Shown here piece after piece: positions 16,347 to 24,344 of a stretch of DNA of 64,000 nucleotides. The stretch covers positions 496,001 to 560,000 of the forward strand of contig NZ_OZ197277.1 of assembly GCF_964291045.1 (NCBI RefSeq), written 5' to 3'. The translations under genes and the position numbers were made by a program. How positions within the stretch are numbered: position 1 is the stretch's first letter; every line of letters starts with the position of its first letter. Under the pieces are notes generated by a model. It ran no database searches. It was not told the DNA's origin and saw only the letters and a program-made list of their open reading frames with translations. The stretch comes from PALSA-1444 sp964291045. GTDB taxonomy: Bacteria > Chlamydiota > Chlamydiia > Chlamydiales > Rhabdochlamydiaceae.

Positions 16347-18878
16347 TTAGTCTTGTCTTCTTGGCTTATCTCCAAAAGGACGGCGTGGTCTATCTCCAGA
16401 AGAGTTATCTCTTTGGTTAAATGATCTTTCAGGTCTATCTCCAAAAGAACGACGAGGACGATCACCAAAAGAGTTATCTCTTTGACCAAATGATCTTTCA
16501 GGTCTATCTCCGAAAGGACGACGAGGACGATCACCAGAAGAGTTATCTCTTTGACCAAATGATCTCTCAGGTCTGTCTCCAAAAGGACGGCGCGGTCTAT
16601 CACCAAAAGAGCTATCTCTTTGCCCAAATGATCTTTCAGGTCTATCTCCGAAAGAACGACGTGGTCTATCTCCAGAAGAGCTGTCTCTTTGTCCAAATGA
16701 TCTCTCAGGACGATCTCCAAAAGGACGGCGAGGACGATCTCCAGAAGAGCTATCTCTTTGACCAAATGATCTTTCAGGTCTATCTCCAAAAGGACGGCGT
16801 GGCCTGTCACCAGAAGAGCTATCTCTTTGCCCAAATGATCTCTCAGGTCTATCTCCAAAAGGACGGCGAGGACGATCATTAGAAGAGTTATCTCTTTGAT
16901 CAAATGATCTCTCAGGTCTATCTCCAAAAGGACGGCGAGGACGATCTCCAGAAGAGCTATCTCTTTGTCCAAATGATCTCTCAGGACGATCTCCAAAAGG
17001 ACGGCGAGGACGATCTCCAGAAGAGCTATCTCTTTGACCAAATGATCTTTCAGGTCTATCTCCAAAAGGACGGCGTGGCCTGTCACCAGAAGAGCTATCT
17101 CTTTGCCCAAATGATCTTTCAGGTCTATCCCCAAAAGGACGACTTGGTCTGTCACCAGAAGAGCTATCTCTTTGACCAAACGATCTTTCAGGTCTATCTC
17201 CAAAAGGACGGCGAGGACGATCATTAGAAGAGTTATCTCTTTGACCAAACGATCTTTCAGGTCTGTCTCCAAAAGGACGGCGAGGACGGTCATTAGAAGA
17301 GTTATCTCTTTGACCAAACGATCTTTCAGGACGATCTCCGAAAGGACGGCGTGGTCTATCATTAGAAGAGCGATCTCTTGGAGCAAATGATTTGTCACCA
17401 AAACGTCTAGCAGGACGGTTACCTGAAGGGGCAGCTTTTGAAACAGCTGGCTGATCATCATCAGATTCATCATCATCAGAATCATCGGATTCATCTGTAT
17501 CAAAGTCATCATCAGAGTCATCATCTAATAGATGCGCTAAAGAGTCATCTTGTACATCAGAAGAGTGTTCTGATTGATCAGTAGATTCATGAGCTAAAGA
17601 GTCTTCTTTTGAAGTAGAAGATTGCTCTAATTGAACATCATCTGATTGCTCAGTTTGATCATTCAATGCATCTTCATGAGAAGATGATGTGTAAGAGTCA
17701 GCATCAGAAGAATGCTCTTCTGATTGTGGTGACTCTTCTTGTGTGTTTCGAGCGTAGGAGGCTGAAGTGCCGCCGGCTTCAAGTAAGTGAACAAAAATAT
17801 CCATACCACCATTTACAATAGGAACAGGTTGAGTAAATCTTCCTGGGAATTTTCCCGGAAGCTTTCTAAGAGGGCTCAAGATCGCTGCATGAGCCTGTCC
17901 TTGACACGTTGTTTCTAAGAAACGTGCTAAGGCTATATAAGGATCTGTATTGGATTGCATTCTAACTCCGTAAGGAGGATTAGTTACAACCAAAGTTGGG
18001 ATCACAGGGAGTCTGAGGAAACGGATATCACTATGTTGAAAATCTGCAGCAAGATTTGTGGCCCGCTGTGTAGAACGGCACACTTCAACTGTTTTAAGAT
18101 CACGGTCACTTCCAAAGATAGAAAAAGGTTTTAAAGGGACTCTTTTTGCTTCAAGAGAGAGGAGATATGCATCCCAAGCTGCTTGAGAAAAGAGAGGGTG
18201 TTTAAAAAAGCCCCACGATTTACGGAAATAGCCAGCTGGCGTATGTGTGGCCATTAAGCTTGCTTCCCAAAGAATAGTTCCTGATCCGCAATAAGGATCA
18301 CATAAGATGTCATCTGCTGTATAACGGCTCATCTTTAAAAGAGAGGCAGCTAGTGTCTCTTGAAGAGGAGCTTGAACAGAGGCTGCTCTATAGCCGCGTT
18401 TAAAAAGAGGGGCGCCAGAGGTATCAAAACTAATGGTAGCTTTATCTTTAAAGATAAAGAGATTAAATTGAACAGCTGGATCTTGTAAATCAACAGAGGG
18501 GCGCTCTCCTACTTTATCTCTAAAGTAGTCACAAATGGCATCTTTCACAACAAGCGCTGCAAAGTGGCTATGACGAAACCCTTCATTATCTGTCACATTC
18601 GCATCTACAGCAAAGGTGGTCTCAGGAGTTAGCCACTCGTCCCATTCAATTGAGAGCGCTTCTTCATAAAGCGTCTCACGGTCTGTGCAGGTAAAGCTTT
18701 TTAAAGGCCATAATACACGTGTTGCAAGATGGCTTTCCATATTAATACGGTAGACGTTTTCCATGGAAAGGGGAGCCGATGCGCCTCTTGGCCAAACTCT
18801 AGCTTCGATATTTAAGCTGTTAAGCTCTTCTGTAAGAAGCGCTTCAAGTCTTGGTGGACATGAAATAAATAAATGCAT
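16347..18878 (-). CDS. THUMP-type 23S rRNA methyltransferase with acidic region and Arg/Asp repeat tail
   Basis: 843 aa. Residues 1-370 are a complete THUMP plus class I methyltransferase of the RlmL N-half type, which makes N2-methylguanosine in 23S rRNA: an N-terminal ferredoxin-like and THUMP region, SAM motif DPYCGSGT, a GSDRD loop and the catalytic NPPYG at 300-304. Residues about 380-490 are extremely Asp/Ser/Glu-rich. Residues 506-827 are 14 tandem 23-aa repeats of the type DRPRRPFGDRPERSFGQRD plus four Ser/Gly/Asn residues, with a shortened last copy. The tail is very rich in Arg, Asp, Phe and Gly, as in disordered RNA-binding tails of some helicases. No strong ribosome site precedes ATG 18878. 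It lies 20 bases after ychF and probably shares its transcript. The enzyme is confident; the exact target nucleotide is not. Confidence 0.85.
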   Translation of the reverse strand: MHLFISCPPRLEALLTEELNSLNIEARVWPRGASAPLSMENVYRINMESHLATRVLWPLKSFTCTDRETLYEEALSIEWDEWLTPETTFAVDANVTDNEGFRHSHFAALVVKDAICDYFRDKVGERPSVDLQDPAVQFNLFIFKDKATISFDTSGAPLFKRGYRAASVQAPLQETLAASLLKMSRYTADDILCDPYCGSGTILWEASLMATHTPAGYFRKSWGFFKHPLFSQAAWDAYLLSLEAKRVPLKPFSIFGSDRDLKTVEVCRSTQRATNLAADFQHSDIRFLRLPVIPTLVVTNPPYGVRMQSNTDPYIALARFLETTCQGQAHAAILSPLRKLPGKFPGRFTQPVPIVNGGMDIFVHLLEAGGTSASYARNTQEESPQSEEHSSDADSYTSSSHEDALNDQTEQSDDVQLEQSSTSKEDSLAHESTDQSEHSSDVQDDSLAHLLDDDSDDDFDTDESDDSDDDESDDDQPAVSKAAPSGNRPARRFGDKSFAPRDRSSNDRPRRPFGDRPERSFGQRDNSSNDRPRRPFGDRPERSFGQRDNSSNDRPRRPFGDRPERSFGQRDSSSGDRPSRPFGDRPERSFGQRDSSSGDRPRRPFGDRPERSFGQRDSSSGDRPRRPFGDRPERSFGQRDSSSGDRPRRPFGDRPERSFDQRDNSSNDRPRRPFGDRPERSFGQRDSSSGDRPRRPFGDRPERSFGQRDSSSGDRPRRPFGDRPERSFGQRDSSSGDRPRRSFGDRPERSFGQRDSSFGDRPRRPFGDRPERSFGQRDNSSGDRPRRPFGDRPERSFGQRDNSFGDRPRRSFGDRPERSFNQRDNSSGDRPRRPFGDKPRRQD
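16398..17363 (-). repeat. 14 tandem 69-bp coding repeats
   Basis: The segment caaatgatct/caaacgatct recurs exactly every 69 bases from about 16418 to 17315, giving 14 in-frame units of 23 codons. Units differ mostly at third positions and at the Ser/Gly/Asn/Phe spacer, so they have diverged at DNA level while keeping the protein pattern. Copy-number change by slippage would keep the frame. Confidence 0.95.
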
Positions 18879-18898
18879 AGATCCAGTAAAATTTAAGG

Positions 18899-19996
18899 TT
18901 AATTATGATAAAAAAGAATCACATCGCCGTCTTGAACGATATACTCTTTTCCTTCAGCTCTTGCTTTTCCAGCTTCTCTTGCGTTAACGCGCCCTTGATA
19001 GGTGACCATATCAGTAAAAGAAACCACTTCAGCTCGGATAAATCCTTTTTGGATATCCGAGTGGATTTTGCCTGCAGCTTCTTGCGCTGTCATCCCTTTT
19101 AAAATCGGCCAAGCTCTTGTTTCAATTTCACCTGTTGTGATGTAGGTGATCAGTCCTAGTGTAGAAAATGCTGAACGAATCAGTCTTGTAAGCCCTGTTT
19201 CTTTAATCCCTAAAGAAAGCAGATACTCTTCTGCATCTACAGGAGATAACTGAGAGAGCTCTTCTTCAAGTTTTGCGCAAATAGGGATCACACTTGCCCC
19301 ATCTTGCTCTGCATACTTTTGCACAGCACGGACAAGATCATTTTCCATCGAAGGAAGAGAGGTTTCATCCACGTTTGCCACATACACAATCTTTTTCGAG
19401 GTTAAAAAGGCATACGTGTGAATATGTTTAATCTCTTCTTCTGTCCCTTTAAAAGCTCTAAGAGGAAGGTTATTATTCAGGTGGATAAGAGCCTTTTGCA
19501 GAGTTGCATGCACATCGATGAGTTCTTTTTTGACCTTCATCTGCTTTTCAAGCTTGGGCAAAATATTATCAATCATTTGAATGTCAGATAAAATGAGCTC
19601 CATATTAATCACTTCAATATCTAAGAGGGGATTAACATTGCCTGCAACGTGAATCACATCAGGATCTTCAAAGCATCTGACCACTTGAACAATCGCATCG
19701 GTTTCCCGGATGTTGGTGAGAAATTGGTTACCCAGCCCCTCTCCAACAGATGCTCCTTTCACAAGACCTGCAATATCGACAAAGGTGACAGAAGCGGGTA
19801 TGATTTTTTTACTCGAAGAAATCTTAGAGAGTTCTTGAAGACGGCAGTCGTCTACTTCGACAACTCCAATATTGGGATCGATTGTACAAAAGGGGTAGTT
19901 AGCAGCAGCTGCAGCCATTTTTTTAGTAAGCGCGTTAAAGAGGGTCGATTTCCCTACGTTAGGCAGTCCTACAATTCCACAAGAAAGACCTGTCAT
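18899..19996 (-). CDS. ychF: Ribosome-binding ATPase YchF (Obg-like)
   Basis: 365 aa from ATG 19996 (MTGLSCGIVGLPNVGKS, P-loop at 10-17), the family length; the longer frame upstream adds 13 residues that do not fit the family and overlap a small ORF. The DIAGLVKGAS G3 region, coiled-coil arm and C-terminal TGS domain (GEIETRAWPI, IQKGFIRAEVVSF) are present. YchF binds ATP in preference to GTP and contacts ribosomes. An AAGGA ribosome site precedes the start, and the start codon overlaps the stop of the 48-aa ORF (ATGA). Confidence 0.95.
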   Translation of the reverse strand: MTGLSCGIVGLPNVGKSTLFNALTKKMAAAAANYPFCTIDPNIGVVEVDDCRLQELSKISSSKKIIPASVTFVDIAGLVKGASVGEGLGNQFLTNIRETDAIVQVVRCFEDPDVIHVAGNVNPLLDIEVINMELILSDIQMIDNILPKLEKQMKVKKELIDVHATLQKALIHLNNNLPLRAFKGTEEEIKHIHTYAFLTSKKIVYVANVDETSLPSMENDLVRAVQKYAEQDGASVIPICAKLEEELSQLSPVDAEEYLLSLGIKETGLTRLIRSAFSTLGLITYITTGEIETRAWPILKGMTAQEAAGKIHSDIQKGFIRAEVVSFTDMVTYQGRVNAREAGKARAEGKEYIVQDGDVILFYHN

Positions 19997-20139
19997 GAAT
20001 GCATTCCTTTTAGATGGGGTTTTTGCCACCACCATCGTTGATTGTGTTGATAAGGGGTGTCATCAATAGCCATTTTTTTGCCATCAAAGACCGATAAGTT
20101 AGACCCTATGTGTAAAGTTAAGAGGGGGTCATAGGTCAT
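19993..20139 (-). CDS. 48-aa small ORF joined to truB and ychF by ATGA overlaps
   Basis: Read on the minus strand, ATG at 20139 overlaps the truB stop (gaATGAcc), and its own TGA at 19995-19993 overlaps the ychF ATG (tcATGAca). The product has 48 residues, starting MTYDPLLTLHIGSNLSVFDG and ending with a basic-aromatic segment QRWWWQKPHLKGMHS. No stop interrupts and no spare bases lie between the three genes, which strongly suggests a real, translationally coupled gene. No family recognised. In Chlamydia, as I recall, ribF stands between ychF and truB; no ribF is visible here, and the segment does not resemble a RibF remnant. Confidence 0.65.
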   Translation of the reverse strand: MTYDPLLTLHIGSNLSVFDGKKMAIDDTPYQHNQRWWWQKPHLKGMHS

Positions 20140-20843
20140 TCAAAAGAACCTGGAGGATACAAAAGCTCTCCTCTCACGCTATCTATAATATGAAACTCTC
20201 CGCATCTTAACCTTCTCAGCTCAAGTAAATGAGCTCCGCATCCTAATAACTGCCCTAAATCGTGAGCAATAGATCTAATGTAGGTTCCTTTAGAACAGGT
20301 AATATGCAAAGAGAGGTGAGGGTAGTTATACTCTAGGAATACTGTTTTAACCGTGACAAAAGAGGCAGGTCTTTTAATTTCAATCCCTTGCCTAGCTAGC
20401 CGGTAGAGCCTTTTCCCTTGAACCTTTTTTGCAGAAAACATCGGCGGTGTTTGCTGAATGGTCCCTTGAAATTGTAAGAGCATTTCTTGAACTCTCTCTA
20501 ATGAGGGGATGACATCTGAAAGGGAAGTGACAGCGCCATCTCTATCATAAGAGTCTGTTGAAACACCTAAGGTTAACGTCGCTTCATACTCTTTTTCTTG
20601 GGCAAGAAGCTGATCTGAAAGCGTTGTAAATTCTTTCCCAATTAAAAGGATCATCAGCCCTGTTGCAAAAGGGTCTAAGGTTCCTGTATGGCCAATCTTT
20701 TGCACACCCGTTTTTTTTCTTAAAGCAGAAACCAAGCTAAAAGAGGTTTTTCTTGTTGGTTTATCGACAAGTAAAAGCCCTTTTAGAAGAGGATTAAGCG
20801 TCAAATCGGTCAGTTTCAGGGGCTCGGTGAGTTTGTTCTTCAT
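20136..20843 (-). CDS. truB: tRNA pseudouridine-55 synthase TruB
   Basis: Makes pseudouridine 55 in the T loop of tRNAs. With the start at ATG 20843 the protein has 235 aa; KGLLLVDKPT opens the domain at 21-30 and the catalytic Asp57 lies in GHTGTLDPFATG. Also present are YDRDGAVTS and the KGTYIRSIAHDLG block. The start is uncertain: upstream ATGs at 20864 and 20897 are in frame and none has a good ribosome site; all candidates lie inside rbfA, which overlaps by 50 bases or more. The stop overlaps the following 48-aa ORF. Confidence 0.93.
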   Translation of the reverse strand: MKNKLTEPLKLTDLTLNPLLKGLLLVDKPTRKTSFSLVSALRKKTGVQKIGHTGTLDPFATGLMILLIGKEFTTLSDQLLAQEKEYEATLTLGVSTDSYDRDGAVTSLSDVIPSLERVQEMLLQFQGTIQQTPPMFSAKKVQGKRLYRLARQGIEIKRPASFVTVKTVFLEYNYPHLSLHITCSKGTYIRSIAHDLGQLLGCGAHLLELRRLRCGEFHIIDSVRGELLYPPGSFE

Positions 20844-21177
20844 TAATTTTTTGTAAGAGTTCATGGACACGCATTTCATGCTCGATCGTATCATCAATAT
20901 AAAATCTGAGAGAGGGGAAATTACGGATCACAATTTGTTCAGCAGCTAAAGAAGAAATAAACCCTGCAGCAGATTGCAGGGCTCTTAATGTCTGTTTTTT
21001 TTCTTCTGGCGTGCCTAAAAGACTAATATACACCCTTGCTTGGCGTAAATCTCTTGCAACATCAACCTTTTTTACAGTGACTAAACGGCTCACCTTAGGA
21101 TTGCGGACATCTCTCATGATCACTTCAGCAATCACTTGTTTAAGAAGAGAATTTAGACGGTCAATACGATCAATCAT
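20794..21177 (-). CDS. rbfA: Ribosome-binding factor A
   Basis: 127-aa KH-like factor for late 30S maturation (5' end of 16S rRNA). Typical start IDRIDRLNSLLKQVIAEVI, followed by VTVKKVDVARDLRQARVYIS and LRFYIDDTIEHEMRV. The ATG lies 2 bases after the infB stop, so it is in the nusA-infB-rbfA-truB operon. Confidence 0.94.
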   Translation of the reverse strand: MIDRIDRLNSLLKQVIAEVIMRDVRNPKVSRLVTVKKVDVARDLRQARVYISLLGTPEEKKQTLRALQSAAGFISSLAAEQIVIRNFPSLRFYIDDTIEHEMRVHELLQKINEEQTHRAPETDRFDA

Positions 21178-21179
21178 GT

Positions 21180-24100
21180 TTAAAGATCCGGTGTAAAGTA
21201 GGTAATTTCATAAGCCTCAAGGATATCGCCTTCTTTGAAATCGTTAAAGCCTTGCAATAAGATTCCACATTCATGCCCTTTAGACATTTCTTTCACATCT
21301 TCTTTCACCTTTTTAAGAGATGCTAAAGTGCCTTGCCAGATCATCTGCTGATTACGCATCAGTTTCACTTGGCAACCCCGTTTGATAGTCCCTTCAGAAA
21401 CTTGGCTACCTGCAATGTTTCCAATCTGTGAAGATTTAAAGACAGCTTTAATTACTGCTTGACCAATTGCATTTTCTTGAGCCACTTTATCTAAGAGTCC
21501 AATCATGAGCTCTTTTACATCATCGACTGCATGATAAATAATATCGTGCAGCTTCACTTGAACTCCAAGCGCCTTAATTAAAGGCTCTGCATGCGATTCA
21601 ATAGGGGTGTGAAAGCCTAGTATTGTACATTTCATGGCTGAGGCGAGTTGAATATCAGATTCTGATATTTCACCGACTGCTGCAGATACAATATTTACTT
21701 CCACTTTAGAAGAGACGATTTTCATTAAAGAGTGCTTAAGCGCTTCTAAAGAACCTTGAACGTCTGCTCTTAACATGAGAGGAAGAACTTTCTTCTCTTG
21801 TTTTTGGATCTGTTGAGACAGAAGATTTTCTAATCCGCCCCGTTTTGCTTGAAGAGCTGTATGCTTTTTCTGGATCGCCCGTTTTTCTGAAACTTCTCGT
21901 GCTTCTTTTTCATTCTTAACCACAATAAAATCACTGCCAGCTTCTGGAAGTCCAGAAAGACCTGTAATTTTGACAGGGGTAGAAGGAGGAGCACTTTCAA
22001 TGAGCTGATCGTGTTCATTATGCATGGTTTTGACTCTTCCCCAATGATCTGCAAAAACAATCGCATCTCCAATATGGAGCGTTCCGTTTTGAACAAGAAC
22101 GGTTGTCACAGATCCCAGCCCTTTATGCATTTCAGATTCAATGACAGAGCCTCTAGCCCGTGTATTAGGGTTGGCTTTTAGCTCAAGAATCTCAGCTTGA
22201 AGAGCGAGCATTTCTAATAGAGTAATAATACCTTCACCTGTCACTGCAGAGCAGTTAATTGTAATGGTTTGACCGCCCCAAGCTTCAGGAAGGAGATTTT
22301 TTTCTGCAAGCTGCCGGTAGATTGTCTCTGGATCAAAGCTTGGCTTATCGCACTTGTTAATCGCTACAACAATGGGAACATTTGCAAGCTGTGCTTGTTC
22401 AATGGCCTCAACCGTTTGTGTTTTAATCCCTTCATCTCCTGCAATCACAAGAACGACAATGTCAGTTACTTCTGTTCCTCTAGAGCGCATTGCAGAAAAC
22501 GCTTCGTGGCCTGGAGTATCTAAGATCGTGAGATCTCCTTGACTCGTATGGCACTTAAAGGCTCCAATGTGCTGAGTAATAGCTCCAGCTTCATGAGCAA
22601 CAACGTTTGTTTTACGGATCGCATCAATTAAGCTTGTTTTACCGTGGTCAACGTGTCCCATAAAGGTGACAACAGGACTTCTATAGATGAGCTCTTCATC
22701 AGGGGTTTGTGCAATCTCTTGCTTAATGGTTTGATCTGTAATCTGTAGCCGTTTTTCTTCAGAAGTATCAATGGTGATATCACACTCAAAATCACTTCCG
22801 AGAAGTTGAATGGTTGTTTCATCATCTAAGTAGTCGTTTAAAGTCAAAACAACCCCTTTCATAAAGAGATTGGATAGTAGCTGTGACGCTTTTAACTTCA
22901 TCTCAGAAGCGAGATCTTTAATGCTGATTGGAAGCCGGATTGAGAGGTGTTTTGGTCTAATGACTTCTTCTGCATCTAAATAACGGGATTTAAATGACCG
23001 TCCTTTACGGCGTCTCCATCCCTCATCATTCTCATCTCGAAGACCTTGCCGATCTCTAGAATCAAATCCTCTTTCAAGTTCTGGTTTTTTGTTCGCCTTA
23101 TCTTTATCTTTTAATAAAGTTTTGTGCTTAGGATCGTCAATCCGAGGAGGTCTTGAAGTGGGAAGATTTTTAGGAATGGGGGTAAGTCCAAACCGAGGAG
23201 CGCCAGGTGTGTAAGGGCCTCTTCGAACAGGAGATCCAGATCCCATTCCAGGTCTTGGCGTAAATCCTGATGACGGAGCATTAGATCTTGGAGTGTAGGG
23301 TCTTTGACTCGTTCCTTGTCCAAATCTAGGCCCTGAAGCTCCTGAAGAGTATCCTCCTGTCCTTGGCGTGTAAGGAGCTCTTGGTCTATCAGAAGAGTAG
23401 CCACTTGTTCTTGGAGTATAAGGAGGTCTTGCAGCATCTGATGAGTAGCCACTTTGCCTTGGAGGGTAAGCTGGATTTGCAGATCTTGGGCTATCTGAAG
23501 AGTACCCACTTTGTCTTGGCCTATCAGAAGAATATCCGCCGGTTTTTGGGCCATCAGAAGAATAGCCCCCCGTTCTTGGAGTATAGGCAGGTCTTGGTCT
23601 ATCTGAAGGAGCGTTTCCTTGTCTTTGCTGATAAGAAGAAGGGTGAGAGGGTCTTGAGCTATCAGAAGAGTGTCCGCTTTGTCTTGGAATGTAGGGTCCA
23701 TTTGCAGGTCTTGATGCATCAGAAGAGCTCTGCTCAGATCTTGGCGTATAAGAAGAGGGTTGACGCGGAGTGTAAGAAGAAGATCTTACTCTATCTGAAG
23801 AGACGTTTCCTTGTCTTGGCTGATAAGAAGAAGGGTGAGTCTGTCTTCCTGAAGAAGAGCTTTGATCTTGTCTTGGAGTATAGGCAGGTTTTGAGTATCT
23901 GGGTCTTTCTTCTGAAGAGTAAGTATTTCCATCCACATCTGATGGCTCTTTTGAGAAGCCTCTTTGAGGCGTAGAAAATTTAGGTCCTAAAGGACGAGGA
24001 TTTGCCTCTGTATACTTAGGTCCTAATACAGGTTGAGTGGGTACTGATTGAGCTGGCGCCTCTTTAATAGCCTCTTGACTCTCTTTTACAGGAGCTGGCT

Positions 24101-24344
24101 TTTTAACAATCGGAGGAAGAAGCTGGGCATGCGGTTGAGAATTTGCTAAGGGCTTGACAACTTTAGGCTCAGGTTTAGGCTGAGGGGCAGCAGGGATCAC
24201 TGGATCAATAGCTGGCGCTAGCGAACCTTCTTGAGCAGGCTTTGCCCCCGTTTTTTGGGGTTCTGTAGGTTCGCTTTTGTTAAATTTTTTAAGCGCCTCA
24301 GCAAGCTGAGCGTTTTTTACTGTAATTTTCAGGTTTTTAGCCAA
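21180..24344 (-). CDS. infB: Translation initiation factor IF-2 with long repetitive N-terminus
   Basis: 1054 aa; the GTPase that places initiator tRNA on the 30S subunit. The conserved half begins near residue 470. G1 GHVDHGKT is at 563-570, DTPGHE and NKCDKP follow, then domains II, III and the C-terminal IF2 domains ending near YEITYF. The N-terminus starts with KNLKITVKNAQLAEALKKF like other chlamydial IF-2s, then Pro/Ala-rich sequence and a long region (about 120-385) of Tyr/Ser/Pro/Arg repeats such as SGYSSDRPR and YTPR. It is longer than the 890-940 aa I expect for Chlamydia. The start overlaps the nusA stop by 8 bases. Confidence 0.95.
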   Translation of the reverse strand: MAKNLKITVKNAQLAEALKKFNKSEPTEPQKTGAKPAQEGSLAPAIDPVIPAAPQPKPEPKVVKPLANSQPHAQLLPPIVKKPAPVKESQEAIKEAPAQSVPTQPVLGPKYTEANPRPLGPKFSTPQRGFSKEPSDVDGNTYSSEERPRYSKPAYTPRQDQSSSSGRQTHPSSYQPRQGNVSSDRVRSSSYTPRQPSSYTPRSEQSSSDASRPANGPYIPRQSGHSSDSSRPSHPSSYQQRQGNAPSDRPRPAYTPRTGGYSSDGPKTGGYSSDRPRQSGYSSDSPRSANPAYPPRQSGYSSDAARPPYTPRTSGYSSDRPRAPYTPRTGGYSSGASGPRFGQGTSQRPYTPRSNAPSSGFTPRPGMGSGSPVRRGPYTPGAPRFGLTPIPKNLPTSRPPRIDDPKHKTLLKDKDKANKKPELERGFDSRDRQGLRDENDEGWRRRKGRSFKSRYLDAEEVIRPKHLSIRLPISIKDLASEMKLKASQLLSNLFMKGVVLTLNDYLDDETTIQLLGSDFECDITIDTSEEKRLQITDQTIKQEIAQTPDEELIYRSPVVTFMGHVDHGKTSLIDAIRKTNVVAHEAGAITQHIGAFKCHTSQGDLTILDTPGHEAFSAMRSRGTEVTDIVVLVIAGDEGIKTQTVEAIEQAQLANVPIVVAINKCDKPSFDPETIYRQLAEKNLLPEAWGGQTITINCSAVTGEGIITLLEMLALQAEILELKANPNTRARGSVIESEMHKGLGSVTTVLVQNGTLHIGDAIVFADHWGRVKTMHNEHDQLIESAPPSTPVKITGLSGLPEAGSDFIVVKNEKEAREVSEKRAIQKKHTALQAKRGGLENLLSQQIQKQEKKVLPLMLRADVQGSLEALKHSLMKIVSSKVEVNIVSAAVGEISESDIQLASAMKCTILGFHTPIESHAEPLIKALGVQVKLHDIIYHAVDDVKELMIGLLDKVAQENAIGQAVIKAVFKSSQIGNIAGSQVSEGTIKRGCQVKLMRNQQMIWQGTLASLKKVKEDVKEMSKGHECGILLQGFNDFKEGDILEAYEITYFTPDL
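23190..23987 (-). repeat. Degenerate tandem repeats in the IF-2 N-terminus
   Basis: Coding repeats of about 14-20 residues built from YSSDRPR / PYTPR / SSYQPRQGN units, roughly residues 120-385 of IF-2. The period is irregular, in contrast with the strict 69-bp repeats of the methyltransferase gene. Confidence 0.8.

Noticed and set aside
16398..17363. CRISPR array (regular 69-bp period)
   Set aside because: No alternation of constant repeat and unique spacer; the whole unit is repeated and encodes an in-frame protein. No cas genes nearby.
16328..17524. Long alternative-frame ORFs on both strands across the 69-bp repeats (Leu/Val/Ile-rich and Gln/Lys/Asp-rich products)
   Set aside because: They arise because a 69-bp repeat without stops in one frame is also open in others; they start inside the array and have no ribosome site or domain. 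The methyltransferase frame explains the region.
23111..23974. Two ORFs of about 200 aa, one on each strand, over the IF-2 N-terminal repeats
   Set aside because: Shadows of the repetitive IF-2 coding sequence; low-complexity products, no start signals.
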